Under the pieces are notes generated by a model, which did no database searches, had not been told where the DNA came from, and saw only the letters and a program-made list of their open reading frames with translations. A stretch of DNA of 64,000 nucleotides from Cliona cf. orientalis (Eukaryota > Porifera > Demospongiae > Clionaida > Clionaidae): positions 4,423,501 to 4,487,500 of the forward strand of contig OZ005699.1 of the NCBI GenBank assembly GCA_963930775.1, written 5' to 3'. The position numbers and the translations under genes were made by a program. How positions within the stretch are numbered: position 1 is the first letter of the stretch; each line of letters opens with the position of its first letter. Below, piece by piece: positions 49,374 to 58,869 of this stretch.

Positions 49374-49890
49374 ACTGCAGCTTAGTATATTTCAACCTCC
49401 ATCTGATCACGTGATCATGGCTGCCTCAAAAACCCATAATAATTATTATTGTTAATCAGTACCATAATTATTATTGGATTAGTAACATCATCTGTGTTGG
49501 TTCAGTATCAATGATAAAAATTTAATAGAGAACTCAAGGTTGGCAACAGAAACAATGTACATGTATGCTAGCAAGTGATGCTAGTTATGATGATGATTTT
49601 AACAATGATATTTATAACAGTATGGTTCAATACTCTGCAGTAAGTAATGTTATACAGTTGACAGACAAAGGGCTTATAATAATAGCCCTTGCCAGACCTT
49701 TGCTGTTTGCCTTTATTGATAGGTGTAACAGTATAGCTCGTGACTATTCATTGTTGCATATAATGATATCGTAGCCTATCCCATCACTGCTCTGGTAGCT
49801 CGCAATTCGCCCAGGCAATGGCCAGTAATGTGCATAAAATAAGTGCTGACGACAACGATAGACAAAACCGATTACATGCGCAAGGGGTAA
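49374..49890. other. Between PSMB3 and the SWIM ORF
   Basis: PSMB3 3' flank, AT-rich. A short family B-like fragment (GATTACATGCGCAAGGGGTA) lies at 49870-49892. No gene is seen. Confidence 0.4.
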
Positions 49891-51610
49891 TTACCTCATC
49901 AGTTGGCCGAACGGCCAGGATGTAATGACAGGGAGGAGGACTATATTCTTTCCAGTCTTCTCCAAGTCATGCCGCAAGGTCTGGATCCTACTCTCGAGAC
50001 TTGGTGTGGATCGAGATGACGACGGTCGTGGATCGTATGTTGCTGATGGTTGAGGCTTGTTTTTTTTCCCGTATTCGTACTTAAGGTACCATTAAATTGC
50101 GTGGGCGTGAGGTGGGGGATATGACACCTAAACCACATCAAAGTCATTAGTGAGGTGCATGTTGTGTAACCACGCCCTTTTAATTGCACAGGTCTCAGGG
50201 GTGTGGCTGCTAGAGCCGGAAGTGTTCATTTAATATCCTCCATGGACCGGAAGCCGAGCCGGAAGGGAGGGGCCAGGCCACGCCCAAAACAGCCCCACCC
50301 TGTTCCCCAAGGACCACCATTCTCAATCAAGTGCCTACTAACCACCGGATGTCCACCGGAAGCCCACAATCAATCCCAATTAAAACACACAGCTTCCTCA
50401 AGGCCAAAACACACACAAACACTTGGAGGCCGTTCTGCCACACCGCCCACGCAAGAGCTCACCTCATTTCCTGTGTGGGCGGAGTAACAACACGTCATCG
50501 CAACCACATCCGCTTCAAACCATCGTCAGCTTCCGTCCAGCCGTACGGGCCCCTCGATCGCACCGGCGTACAGTGCCTCATTAACTGACATGGCCTCACC
50601 TTTGACCTCCTGCCACGCCCCCAAAGCCTCCTCGCGGGGTTCAAAGGTCACCACCGCTTCCGGGACACGCCCACCTATCGCCGAGGCCAAGTCCCAGGCG
50701 CCGATGTCCAAGCACTGGCCCGTGAAGCCACGCCCAATCGGAAGCAATAAAACCTGCATTAACGCACACGCACACACTCCACACAGTGCCAGGAACACGC
50801 CCACATACTTAATTAGGCCTAATAAGGCTTTTTTTTTTTTTTTTTTTTTTTTAAGTCGTTGCGGTTAATAGTTAAGCAAGAATGCTTTGATCTTGCTTTG
50901 ATGTGGGCAATTACCGGCCTTTTCTTCAGGGGCCACTTCCGGTCGCTAACTACACGCGCATAATCATCCCTGGCCGATTCTGGACACGCCCAACTTCGAC
51001 CAAAAGCACTCGTATGGCCTCTTCGGCCACGCCCCTTCACGATTCGCTAATTGAATTAGCCATTTCTGACGCTCACGCCCACGCAATTAAATGGTACCTT
51101 AATAAAGGTAATATCTTCTGCTGGACGAGATTCCAGCTTCCTCTTTCGTGGTTGGTTCCACTTCTGGAGCTCTGATGTGCATGACTGAGGTGACCTTAAT
51201 CGTTTAATTTCACAAAACTTCTCCAGGGCATAACATAGTGCACAGATGTGCTTGCAGCTTCCAGTAGGGCCAGCACCAGCAGGACAGCCACAAGAAGCTG
51301 TCAGCACATAACCATTACTATCCATTGTTAAATTAATATTATATAAAATATCTTTCTTCATCTCAGGTAGGCATATGCATTTAATTTTGCAGATATCATT
51401 ATTAGTAGCTACGAATACCGATTGGATGTGACCAGCTTTAAATAGGGGGAAAGCATGAGAGCTTAGGTCTTTGTAATCATTCATGGGACGACCATCATCA
51501 GCTAATCTGGTCACAAAATAAGTTATCATATGATCCATGTAGAAGTTTGGGATTGTGGCTTCCTCCAATTTTGTCCATTCCATGTTCTGTGTATTATGCA
51601 TAAACCACAA
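49891..51610 (-). CDS. SWIM zinc-finger protein, split by a TTAA-flanked insertion
   Basis: Coding segments 51098-51610 and 49891-50079 join in frame (233 residues). The SWIM motif is SCGCPAGAGPTGSCKHICAL (CxC, nine residues, CxH), preceded by FYMDHMITYFVTRLADDGRP. SWIM fingers bind DNA or proteins, and similar proteins can be transposon-related; the role here is unknown. The acceptor-like CACAG just inside the first ATG suggests a further 5' exon upstream. The two parts are separated by the 1,014-bp element at 50085-51098. Deleting it and one TTAA restores ITFIKYEYGKKNK. The same result would follow from splicing at AAG|GTACC and TTAAG|TAC. Without removal the frame runs 14 codons into the element and stops. 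The YPR-like tail (TYDPRPSSSRS) ends at stop 49891-49893. Confidence 0.6.
50085..51098. mobile_element. 1,014-bp TTAA-flanked GC-rich element
   Basis: The ends GGTACCATTAAATTGCGTGG and CCACGCAATTAAATGGTACC are inverted, continuing through GCGTGAG. TTAA flanks both sides (50081-50084, 51099-51102). It is much richer in G+C and CpG than its surroundings, with at least nine CACGCCC motifs and several CCGGAAG motifs, including ACTTCCGGT at 50935-50943, plus a T-run at 50829-50852. A 92-codon minus frame (50526-50804) is open but unrecognised. No transposase is seen. Confidence 0.8.
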
Positions 51611-52296
51611 ATTAAATCAGTTGGTGAGGCCAGCTACTTTCCCACTTCCTGGAAACCATAGCAGCCCCGCCCCATCTCTCCAGTTGATTGCACAAGGTGC
51701 AGGAGGTCAAGCTAAAACCTGTCAGACAGTAGAGGATTGAATTTGCAGCTTGTCGCTGACTAGCCACGCTCAAACCCACCCGAAGTACTAAAAAAGAATG
51801 GCTTCCTGGAAGGGTCTAGCTAAAACGCTGCTTATGAACTCTGGAAAGTGTCAGGACCCCCAGTAGTAGGTTAGTATACTTACTCTGGTATTGCTTATTC
51901 AACAGGTGGCCAAGATAGCGTTCTTTTTGTAGGTACGTAGAAAGTCTCGCCTGTCAAAACTAGTGCATGTCATGTAAAAAAGCGCGCTGCAGCTGCTAGA
52001 GCAGCAGTACCCCTGGAGGCGGTGCGCGTTATTTGGAATAATAATAATGAACATGGTCTATTAAATTTAAAATTTAATATTATCGGTACAGAAATGGCTT
52101 CTGCGCGTGCGCACGTTCCAATTACTGATTCCAGAAGTCACTCTCGTTGCTAAGATAGTAACAGCTTACCGAGAGAACTATGGTATTGTCCTTAAAATTA
52201 TCGATTAATAGTCAGTAAGTGTACTGATATTCTTGTCGTTTCAGTGGTACTATCTATTGTTGTTGCAGGGGTCTACACTTAGCAGTGAGAATTGGC
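51611..52296. promoter_or_regulatory. Divergent region upstream of the SWIM ORF and glycosyltransferase
   Basis: It probably contains upstream exons or promoters of both genes. An acceptor-like TTGTTGCAG at 52261-52268 suggests an untranslated leader intron for the glycosyltransferase. A 22-codon plus frame at 51798 is open but unsupported. Confidence 0.4.
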
Positions 52297-53406
52297 ATGA
52301 TATCTGGACTATCGTTTACGCTAATATCAATTATTCTGTTGATACTATCTCAAAGGGGAGTTGTGACGTTTTCTGATGATGGAAAAGCAGTTATCCCACT
52401 GAGAGCATTCCTTGACGGGAGATCCAGTGACGATCATGATAACACAACAATAATTTTAGCCCAGGTAGGGAAAGGAATACTTGCAGGAAACCAAATCATA
52501 GGCTGTGGAGTTGAAGATAAACCAGCATCAAGCTTTGACATAGTCCTCCTTGATGCCTACAAACATTACATTCACAGACTATCTCCATCATTAACACATG
52601 ATGAAGTAGTCATACTTTGCTATGACCTGCAATTGACAAACAGAAAAGCTAGACCATTTGTCATTTACAGAAATGCTTACAATTATCCAGTTCGTGTGGA
52701 AACCAATACAGACATTATAATAACTACTAACGGAGTGAAAACACCACATTTCAATAATCCCATAGTTCTGTGTGCAGTTCAGATTGAGGGGACTGAGTGG
52801 CTCATTGAGGAATGGATTCGATATCATAAAGATATTGGAATTGATTTCATTCATTTGTACACAGCACAATCAAATAAATCTTTGGAAAATAATCATAGAG
52901 GCTTTCTTCACATTGATCTGTGGCAGGTAGGAGAGACTCACTTGCAGTCCCAGTCTCTACAAACTATGGACTGTCTGTACCGTTACCAAGGCATATTTCA
53001 GTATGTTCTTGCATACGACACAACAGACTACTTTGCTCCAATGATATCTGGCAAATTCAACATCAATGACTACATTGAAGTGATATTTGACCGTGAGCAC
53101 AGTATTGGATCTGTTCTTTTACGTCGGGTTGTCTACAATGTTGATGATATCTGTAAATTTAAGTGTCTACTTCATAATAATAATAATATGGGCATACATC
53201 CAAATATTTCAAGTGTTCTCGGTGGTCAAGAGTTTAAGGAACTTGGTATATTAACAAAGGGAATTCACAAGATGACAGCTGTGAGGGAAATTACTCCTCA
53301 GAAAGCTGCTTCACTAATGCCAGGTTATACAACTGAAATAGTCTCACCTGACGTAGCTTATGTTGTACATATTAAGAATAGGAAATCTATTCATTGTAAA
53401 TGTTGA
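52297..53406 (+). CDS. Glycosyltransferase family 92-like (DUF23) type II membrane protein
   Basis: Single-exon gene, 369 residues. An N-terminal hydrophobic anchor (LSFTLISIILLIL) follows the start, giving the type II topology of Golgi glycosyltransferases; an upstream GTG frame extension is not needed. The family signature is seen as LCAVQIEGTEWLIEEWIRYH, DIGIDFIHLY, then MDCLYRYQ and the late VVHIKNR, which corresponds to the usual HYR end. Family members transfer galactose to N-glycan core fucose or similar acceptors. The expected DxD-type segment reads YDTTDYFAP rather than a DVDEF form, so metal or donor use may differ. Short coding length and AT-rich codons resemble the neighbouring host genes. 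The 5' end could gain an untranslated exon. Confidence 0.8.
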   Translation: MISGLSFTLISIILLILSQRGVVTFSDDGKAVIPLRAFLDGRSSDDHDNTTIILAQVGKGILAGNQIIGCGVEDKPASSFDIVLLDAYKHYIHRLSPSLTHDEVVILCYDLQLTNRKARPFVIYRNAYNYPVRVETNTDIIITTNGVKTPHFNNPIVLCAVQIEGTEWLIEEWIRYHKDIGIDFIHLYTAQSNKSLENNHRGFLHIDLWQVGETHLQSQSLQTMDCLYRYQGIFQYVLAYDTTDYFAPMISGKFNINDYIEVIFDREHSIGSVLLRRVVYNVDDICKFKCLLHNNNNMGIHPNISSVLGGQEFKELGILTKGIHKMTAVREITPQKAASLMPGYTTEIVSPDVAYVVHIKNRKSIHCKC

Positions 53407-53846
53407 ATTGTTCATCATAATACATCACATGATAATTGTATACAATTTAAGAGTAATTAGGAGTTCTGACATTAAATTTAATATTAGCGATCATCTGCCT
53501 GTAGCCCACTTATGAGGTGACGACTCTCAAGATCTTCTTCATGCATGGAATTCACAACCAAGAGGCAGGAGCTGTAATTCCAACTTGAGTGTGAAATAGT
53601 ATTTTGCATAATCCTGATCATGATGGGTTCAAACCCATGAAGAGTATAAGCATGTTGGTATCTTCATCAATGCTGGTTTCTTCCTGGAAAAATTGACCTA
53701 TGTGCTTGTGTAGCAAAGACATGCAAGTACTAGCTATCAATACATTCAGTTGACTGACTCACTGATAAGTCCACTAAAGGGGATGCTTATCTCCAGGATC
53801 GGATATCTGTGCAATCAGTAATTATTGCAGCTGAGAGTTAAAATTT
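53407..53846. other. Glycosyltransferase 3' flank with an open minus-strand segment
   Basis: On the minus strand 53484-53660 is open for about 58 codons, with a coding-like stretch (SCLLVVNSMHEEDLESRHLI) and a stop at 53484-53486. It could be an alternative last exon of the Cys-rich gene, but no acceptor in the right phase was found. The plus strand should hold the glycosyltransferase 3' UTR. Confidence 0.35.
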
Positions 53847-54963
53847 TTAAACAGTACAGCCAATTGCAAGCCAAAATGTTTTCCTGTGATTGTAACACTG
53901 CGTACCTTCCTCACAGGCAGGACAAAAATCATCAATCTTTATCTCTTGCTTGCTTCTAGATAACACAATATCCTTAGGTGATTCAGGATCTTTATTTTCA
54001 TTATTAGGCTGACAGTGTCCAGCAAGACTAAGGAACGATTTACTTCATTCTTGTAGAAACCTGTCATATCGAGTTTTTCATTGCTGACAATTTAATGCTG
54101 TATATACTAAACCTTTAGTAGCCAGTACTTCATAACATGATGTTTTTAGTTGTCAAAGCCATAATGAAGTGATGTACTGGGCCTACTGGCACCATCTTTT
54201 GAGCTCCGGCCCCCATCATGCTTTTGCATCATGGTAGCTGAAAACAAATTAAAGCTGCTATAGTAAAACAGAGCAAGTCAGCATCAGGAATGGCTACTTA
54301 CTATATAGGTTTAATATTTGTACAAGTGTGATATTCAGTGCGACAGGCTGAACAAGGAGGACCAGGTACATATGGCCTTCAATGATTCTGAACACAAGAA
54401 TTAATTTTCTGTTAATTAAGGTAATGAATGATAGAGAACTAGCTATCTGCTTGCTCACCCAGGTCCATATAATGACACACCAGTAGAGTAATATGCACTT
54501 AGAACTGCGTGCTTACACCTCTTGACAGCACATCCAATATCCATTGTCACAGCCCAGATTAATTAGCTGTCAAAGAAAAACAAAAGAATCACCTTGAATA
54601 TTTGATAGTTATTATTATTATGAAGTAAAACCTGAAGGTATACACAATGATGACAGGTTTCTACAGAAGCACAGGACTTGGTTTCATGATCGTAGAGTTT
54701 TCCTTCTTCATACGGCTGGCCTACTAACAAACTATAGTCTACTATTGAAGACTGGAAAGAGATTGATTTTCTCTGATTGAATCAATTGCTATTCACATCA
54801 TCATTGAACACCATGTAGAGTGGATGCTTCTATTATGAGTCAGCATGTATTATGGGTCATCCATACTAACAAATGTGGAAGTGTCCAATTGTTGGGTCAC
54901 TAAACTGTACCTTACAGGATCTATCATCTGATAAATTGTCTCTGCTACCTGATATATTTTCAT
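53847..54963 (-). CDS. Small Cys-rich protein of unknown function
   Basis: Not recognised. Exons 54916-54963, 54632-54751, 54517-54566, 54302-54376, 53847-54027; all four introns are GT-AG and every join is in frame, giving 157 residues if the last exon is read to its stop. An in-frame TAA lies 9 nt before the ATG, supporting the start. Cysteines come in pairs: CASVETCHHC, GCDNGYWMCC, PPCSACRTEYHTC, GHCQP and FCPACEE, suggesting binding of several zinc ions. There is no signal peptide or membrane segment. A possible donor (GAAG|GTACGC at 53905) could send the last exon to another terminus. Individual exons are under 65 codons, which hides the gene from ORF scans. Confidence 0.6.
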
Positions 54964-55170
54964 GTGACTTTACACATGCTTTGTGTTGAATTTATAAAAA
55001 GAAGGAATTTCCATTTTTGCTGTCCTACCTAAGCAAAATGTATCATACTTAGCCCATCCAAGTGCCATTAGTTTGTGTTCATACCATGCCTCACATCTAG
55101 ATGGCTGCCATGGACATACCATCACTTGAAAGAACCTTGTGACTGCTGATTTACATGCCAGTTAAGGTGC
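54964..55170. other. Upstream flank of the Cys-rich gene
   Basis: Presumed promoter side of the minus-strand Cys-rich gene. No motif recognised. Related TATTATGGGTC units occur at 54850, inside the gene. Confidence 0.3.
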
Positions 55171-55256
55171 CAGTGACTCATAATACCAGCAGGCGACCCA
55201 TAATACATTCAGTACTGAATGTATTATGGGTCGCCTGCTGGTATTATGAGTCACTG
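55171..55256. repeat. Perfect 86-bp palindrome without spacer
   Basis: Every base from 55171 to 55213 pairs with 55214 to 55256. The outer sequence is CAGTGACTCATAATACCAGC and the centre is CATTCAGTACTGAATG. No mismatch or loop is present. It may be a very young fold-back insertion, or an end-joined pair of TIRs; no target duplication was identified. Confidence 0.9.
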
Positions 55257-55376
55257 TAATATGGCTGACAAAATAATTTTTTTAAAAATCATGTACATGC
55301 GACATCGTTCGCAACCCATGCAATAGACACCTTGGGAAGTCCTTAAAAAATGCAACCACAATAATAATCCCCTAAT

Positions 55377-55802
55377 TACCGTAAACTCTGGTTATTAAGC
55401 GCACCTCGCTATTAAGCGCACATTATTTATTAAGCGCATGCCCTCTTCTTGTCATAAGCTATTGTTTATTAAGCGCATGCGCTTAATAGGCGTGGCATTC
55501 TGACCTTGACCGGCTGGAAAGTATTGGGAGTCAGGTATCTTTGGAGAAATGATGGCCACGAATAACGTTATCATGCAAGAAGATCGACAAATCGCCAGCA
55601 CTCGTCATCTTGAGCGGCAACTGTAAACGCTAAAGTGCTCGATCGATCGAGCGCTAGCGCTAGCGGGTCTCGCATCCATCACGTGCCCAAACGTTTGTGG
55701 GCGTGGTTATGTGCCATATAAGCGCATATCATTTATTAAGCGCATACTGACATTCCGTTTACCGCTATAAGCGCATGCGCTTATTAACCAGAGTCTACGG
55801 TA
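55377..55802. mobile_element. 426-bp TACCGTA/TACGGTA-ended element
   Basis: The ends TACCGTAAACTCTGGTTATT and AATAACCAGAGTTTACGGTA-type right end (…ACCAGAGTCTACGGTA) are inverted. TATTAAGCGCAT units recur four or more times inside. Shares the AAGCGCATGCGCTTA core with 37692-38040. No coding capacity. Confidence 0.7.
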
Positions 55803-55934
55803 CCTATATGTGATCTATCACTGTTTAAGTGACTCATAACTGCAACATCTACTCTAACACCTGTCAGCATAATTATTATTGCTTAGCAAGACTCTCTAAA
55901 TCTTGGTTCTAAAACTACATTATAATAAAAAAAA

Positions 55935-56175
55935 AACTAGAGCTCTCTCAAGCACAAAACCCTCGGCGCGTTGCATGACATTAGCTACATGCTTCAACAG
56001 TTGCATGCAGACAAGGGGGTAGCTAGCTAAAGGGCTGTGGGCCGCCAGGGTGAGACTACTAGGATTGGGGACGAGGCTAATGGACAGCAGTGTTATTCAA
56101 GGTTCAACGGCTCACAGTAGTAACAACCCTGGTATATTGTATGGAACTCCAGACTCAGGGTTGAGCTAGCCCATG
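55935..56175 (-). repeat. Family C dispersed repeat
   Basis: Begins CTAGAGCTCTCTCAAGCACA and AACCCTCGGCGCGTTGCATG; same orientation as 33220-33600. Confidence 0.55.
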
Positions 56176-56585
56176 AACATTGGTGTGGCTGACATTATTA
56201 TGTTGAAAATTGGGGGATAATTTGTACACAGCCAAGATTCTAATAGGAACTGGTATTAATTTTAGCATCGTTCACACTAGGTCAAAAGAAAGTTAAGCTT
56301 ATCTAATAAACTTGTGAAGATTGGTGTGGCGAGAGCCACACTCCGCCATACCCTGGCTAGCTACGCCACTGCCAGACTGACAGTAGCTATCGCAACTCAC
56401 TTGGGTTCAAGCACTGTAATGCCATGCATGCATACAAGCGAGAGAGTCAAAGAGTACCACAAGAATACACATGGCAATTGGCAGAAAAGAAGCCACTGTC
56501 ATCCCAACGATCGTCAAAAGCTCGCCAGTGGACTGAGCAACGGGATTGATGCAACCGCGCATGCGCTGAGGATTAATAGACATAA

Positions 56586-58372
56586 TACCCCCGGTGTAAT
56601 AGAGAAATGGGCCCCCCGTAGTTTTGGGCCCCCTCCGGTCCCATATCTCTAGTGATATACGCCCCCAGGCCTCATATCGCTAGAGATATGCGACCCCGTA
56701 CCAGGTACTATATCACTAGTGATAATAGGGCCCGCGTAGGGATATGCACCCCCCCCCCCTTCCCCCAGCTCCAGAATCATATTATTGCTGCTTCTTGTCA
56801 CTTGCTTGCGGATCAGCAAGTTCCTGATGACTTAGTATCAGAGGAGGTTCGACAGGGTCAAAAGTTCACAATTAGCTAATCACGTGCTCCCATATGTTTG
56901 TATGGGAATACTAATTTCTCCTCTGTACCCCAGCTATCTTGCTACGAAAGTGTCTCTGTCACGTTTTTCGTCGTGTCTAATACTAGTTCGAGCCCTGTAC
57001 CCTTCGTGAACGATTTTCTAGGCTACACTATGGCTGACCTTTGCGACCTTGAACAGCAAGGCAAGCTGCTGCAGCGAGAATGATGGCATAGAAAAGCCGC
57101 CGATTACTTCTAAAATGTCTATCATCCGCCTTGGAGAAAGCAGCGCCTGTCACCATGATAAATCAGGACTGTCTAAATTCGAGGTCAAAGTACAAGAATG
57201 TTCGTTAACGGAGGGTTATTGCTGATCTTCGAACCTCCTCTGGTTAGCTATAGCCTCGTCCCCAGGCCCTTTGAGGGGAGGAGGAGAAAGGGCCAGGTAC
57301 ACACCGTTTGCGCATGCGTCAACTTTTCCGTAAAAACGTCCGTAAAAGTTTACGTACACTAACCCCTACCGCGTGCTGATAAGTGAAACGATCCATATGT
57401 CTACAGAATACGGAATGACCTTCTGACCTTCGCACTAGCGCTCGTGCTAAACGCGCGCCTACTCCGATTGGAGTCGAGGCAGTCCTTCGTTGATCGATAT
57501 GGCGAAGTCCCTTGAGCTTCCTCGAAGTCTCGCTCGAAACTCGAACCGTTTTAAGCTTGCCAAAGGAGTTAAGGTCAAAGGGCAAGTATACTAGGAAATA
57601 TCCGATCCCCTAAGATTCTTAGGGTAACTGAGCATGCGCAAACAGTGTGTACCAGGCCCTTTCTCCTCCTCCCCTCAAAGGGCCTGTGGACGAGGCTATG
57701 TTAGCTACTCAGTTACAATGATTGTCATCGCCTCTCCGCCGCACGGTGATTGAATCAAGCCACACCCCTTCGACATACGATAACTCAGAGAAGTCAGTTC
57801 CCATTGTGAAGTAGAGCTTCTCAGTTTTTTTCTAGTCCCATGAAGTCAGATCCCTATTCGAGTATCTGGACTCTATACAGTCTCGTATTAAAAACGCTCT
57901 ATAACCTCGATTGCTTTGCGCAGCGTACATAAATTAATAAAATTGCACATCAAATAATTTAGTAGACTACCATCGACTTGGCTCGTTCTGGCTCACGATT
58001 AAAGGCATTGTTTCCTATTATCTATGGTTCCACTATATATACTTACATTCTTGCAAATCGGGCCTGGCAGAACGGTCGAAGTGGACGTACACCAGACTAC
58101 ATCAAAGATGATCGAAGGTCTGCTACAGTGAATTGTGCAAGTTATGGCCACGACGCTCGTGCTGTAGGCGACGAAGCGAGTACGAGGACAGCCATGGATG
58201 CTGTTACTACGCCTTCCTAAGGCGCTTCGTCACACATAGGGCTAGGGGGTCTATATCACTGGGAGGGTCCAAACCTCTAGATATATAGGGCCCCTGGGGG
58301 ACCCATACCGCTAGCGATATGGGGGCACGGGGGGCCCATTTCACGGGGGGTACCATATCGCTCCTACACCGG
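56586..58372. mobile_element. About 1.8-kb element with GAAATGGGCCCCCCGT inverted ends
   Basis: GAAATGGGCCCCCCGT near the left end and its reverse complement near the right (58327-58345), plus CCGGTGTA at both outer edges, mark inverted termini. Both ends carry clusters of TATCNCTAGNGATA palindromes (56647-56725, 58249-58322). The middle contains a second element (57251-57698). Short ORFs inside (for example 57978-58220) resemble nothing known. Confidence 0.6.
57251..57698. mobile_element. 448-bp TAGCCTCG-ended element, nested
   Basis: The ends TAGCCTCGTCCCCAGGCCCT and AGGGCCTGTGGACGAGGCTA are inverted, and similarity extends inward through GGGAGGAGGAGAAAGGGCC and a GCGCATGC zone. The 9-bp flanks GGTTAGCTA and TGTTAGCTA match at 8 positions. 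It sits inside the 56586-58372 element. Confidence 0.72.
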
Positions 58373-58379
58373 TATACCG

Positions 58380-58662
58380 TATATAGCGCACAATCTTCAA
58401 GTCATGCTATCGCTACTCTAGCCTAGCTCGGGCAAAGTCAAGAAGCTTAGAATTGGCAAATGACGCCAAAACTGGCGAACAAAGCGTTTTCGGAGAAATC
58501 CACACAAATCATGGGTTTGGAACGCCACAAGGAACCTTACAACACCGCAAATTGGACTCGCAAACGAGGTATGTAGCAGCTAGCGTGATAACAGACAGAC
58601 AGACAGACACGCACGCACGCACGCACGCACACACCAACTACTGTAACCCTCGCGCATGCGCC
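58380..58662 (-). repeat. Family A dispersed repeat
   Basis: It contains AATGACGCCAAAACTGGCGA, GTTTGGAACGCCA and an ACAGACAGACAGACAC/ACGC microsatellite before CCCTCGCGCATGCGCCGAGG. Same orientation as 33735-34065. Confidence 0.6.
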
Positions 58663-58869
58663 GAGGGTTAATGAATTTATGTGGGGCTCGCTCAGGCTCG
58701 CCCCAATTATACCAGTACTAGCAGTAGCTACCAGCTGGTAGCTACCCTGTTCAGGTGTAGGGTATGTAGCTCAATACTCCTGATATTGAACATGCACACA
58801 GCGAGCCATGCTATATGCATGCATATAGTGGTGAGGGTTCTGCACTCCTGTGCACGGTACATCCATGCA

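Noticed and set aside
50203-50868. Overlapping GC-rich frames inside the TTAA element
   Set aside because: They overlap on both strands and lack a recognisable domain; high GC removes stops by chance. The 50526-50804 minus frame is mentioned under the element but not called a gene.
57319-57585. 88-codon minus-strand frame
   Set aside because: It lies wholly inside an inverted-end element and shows no domain.
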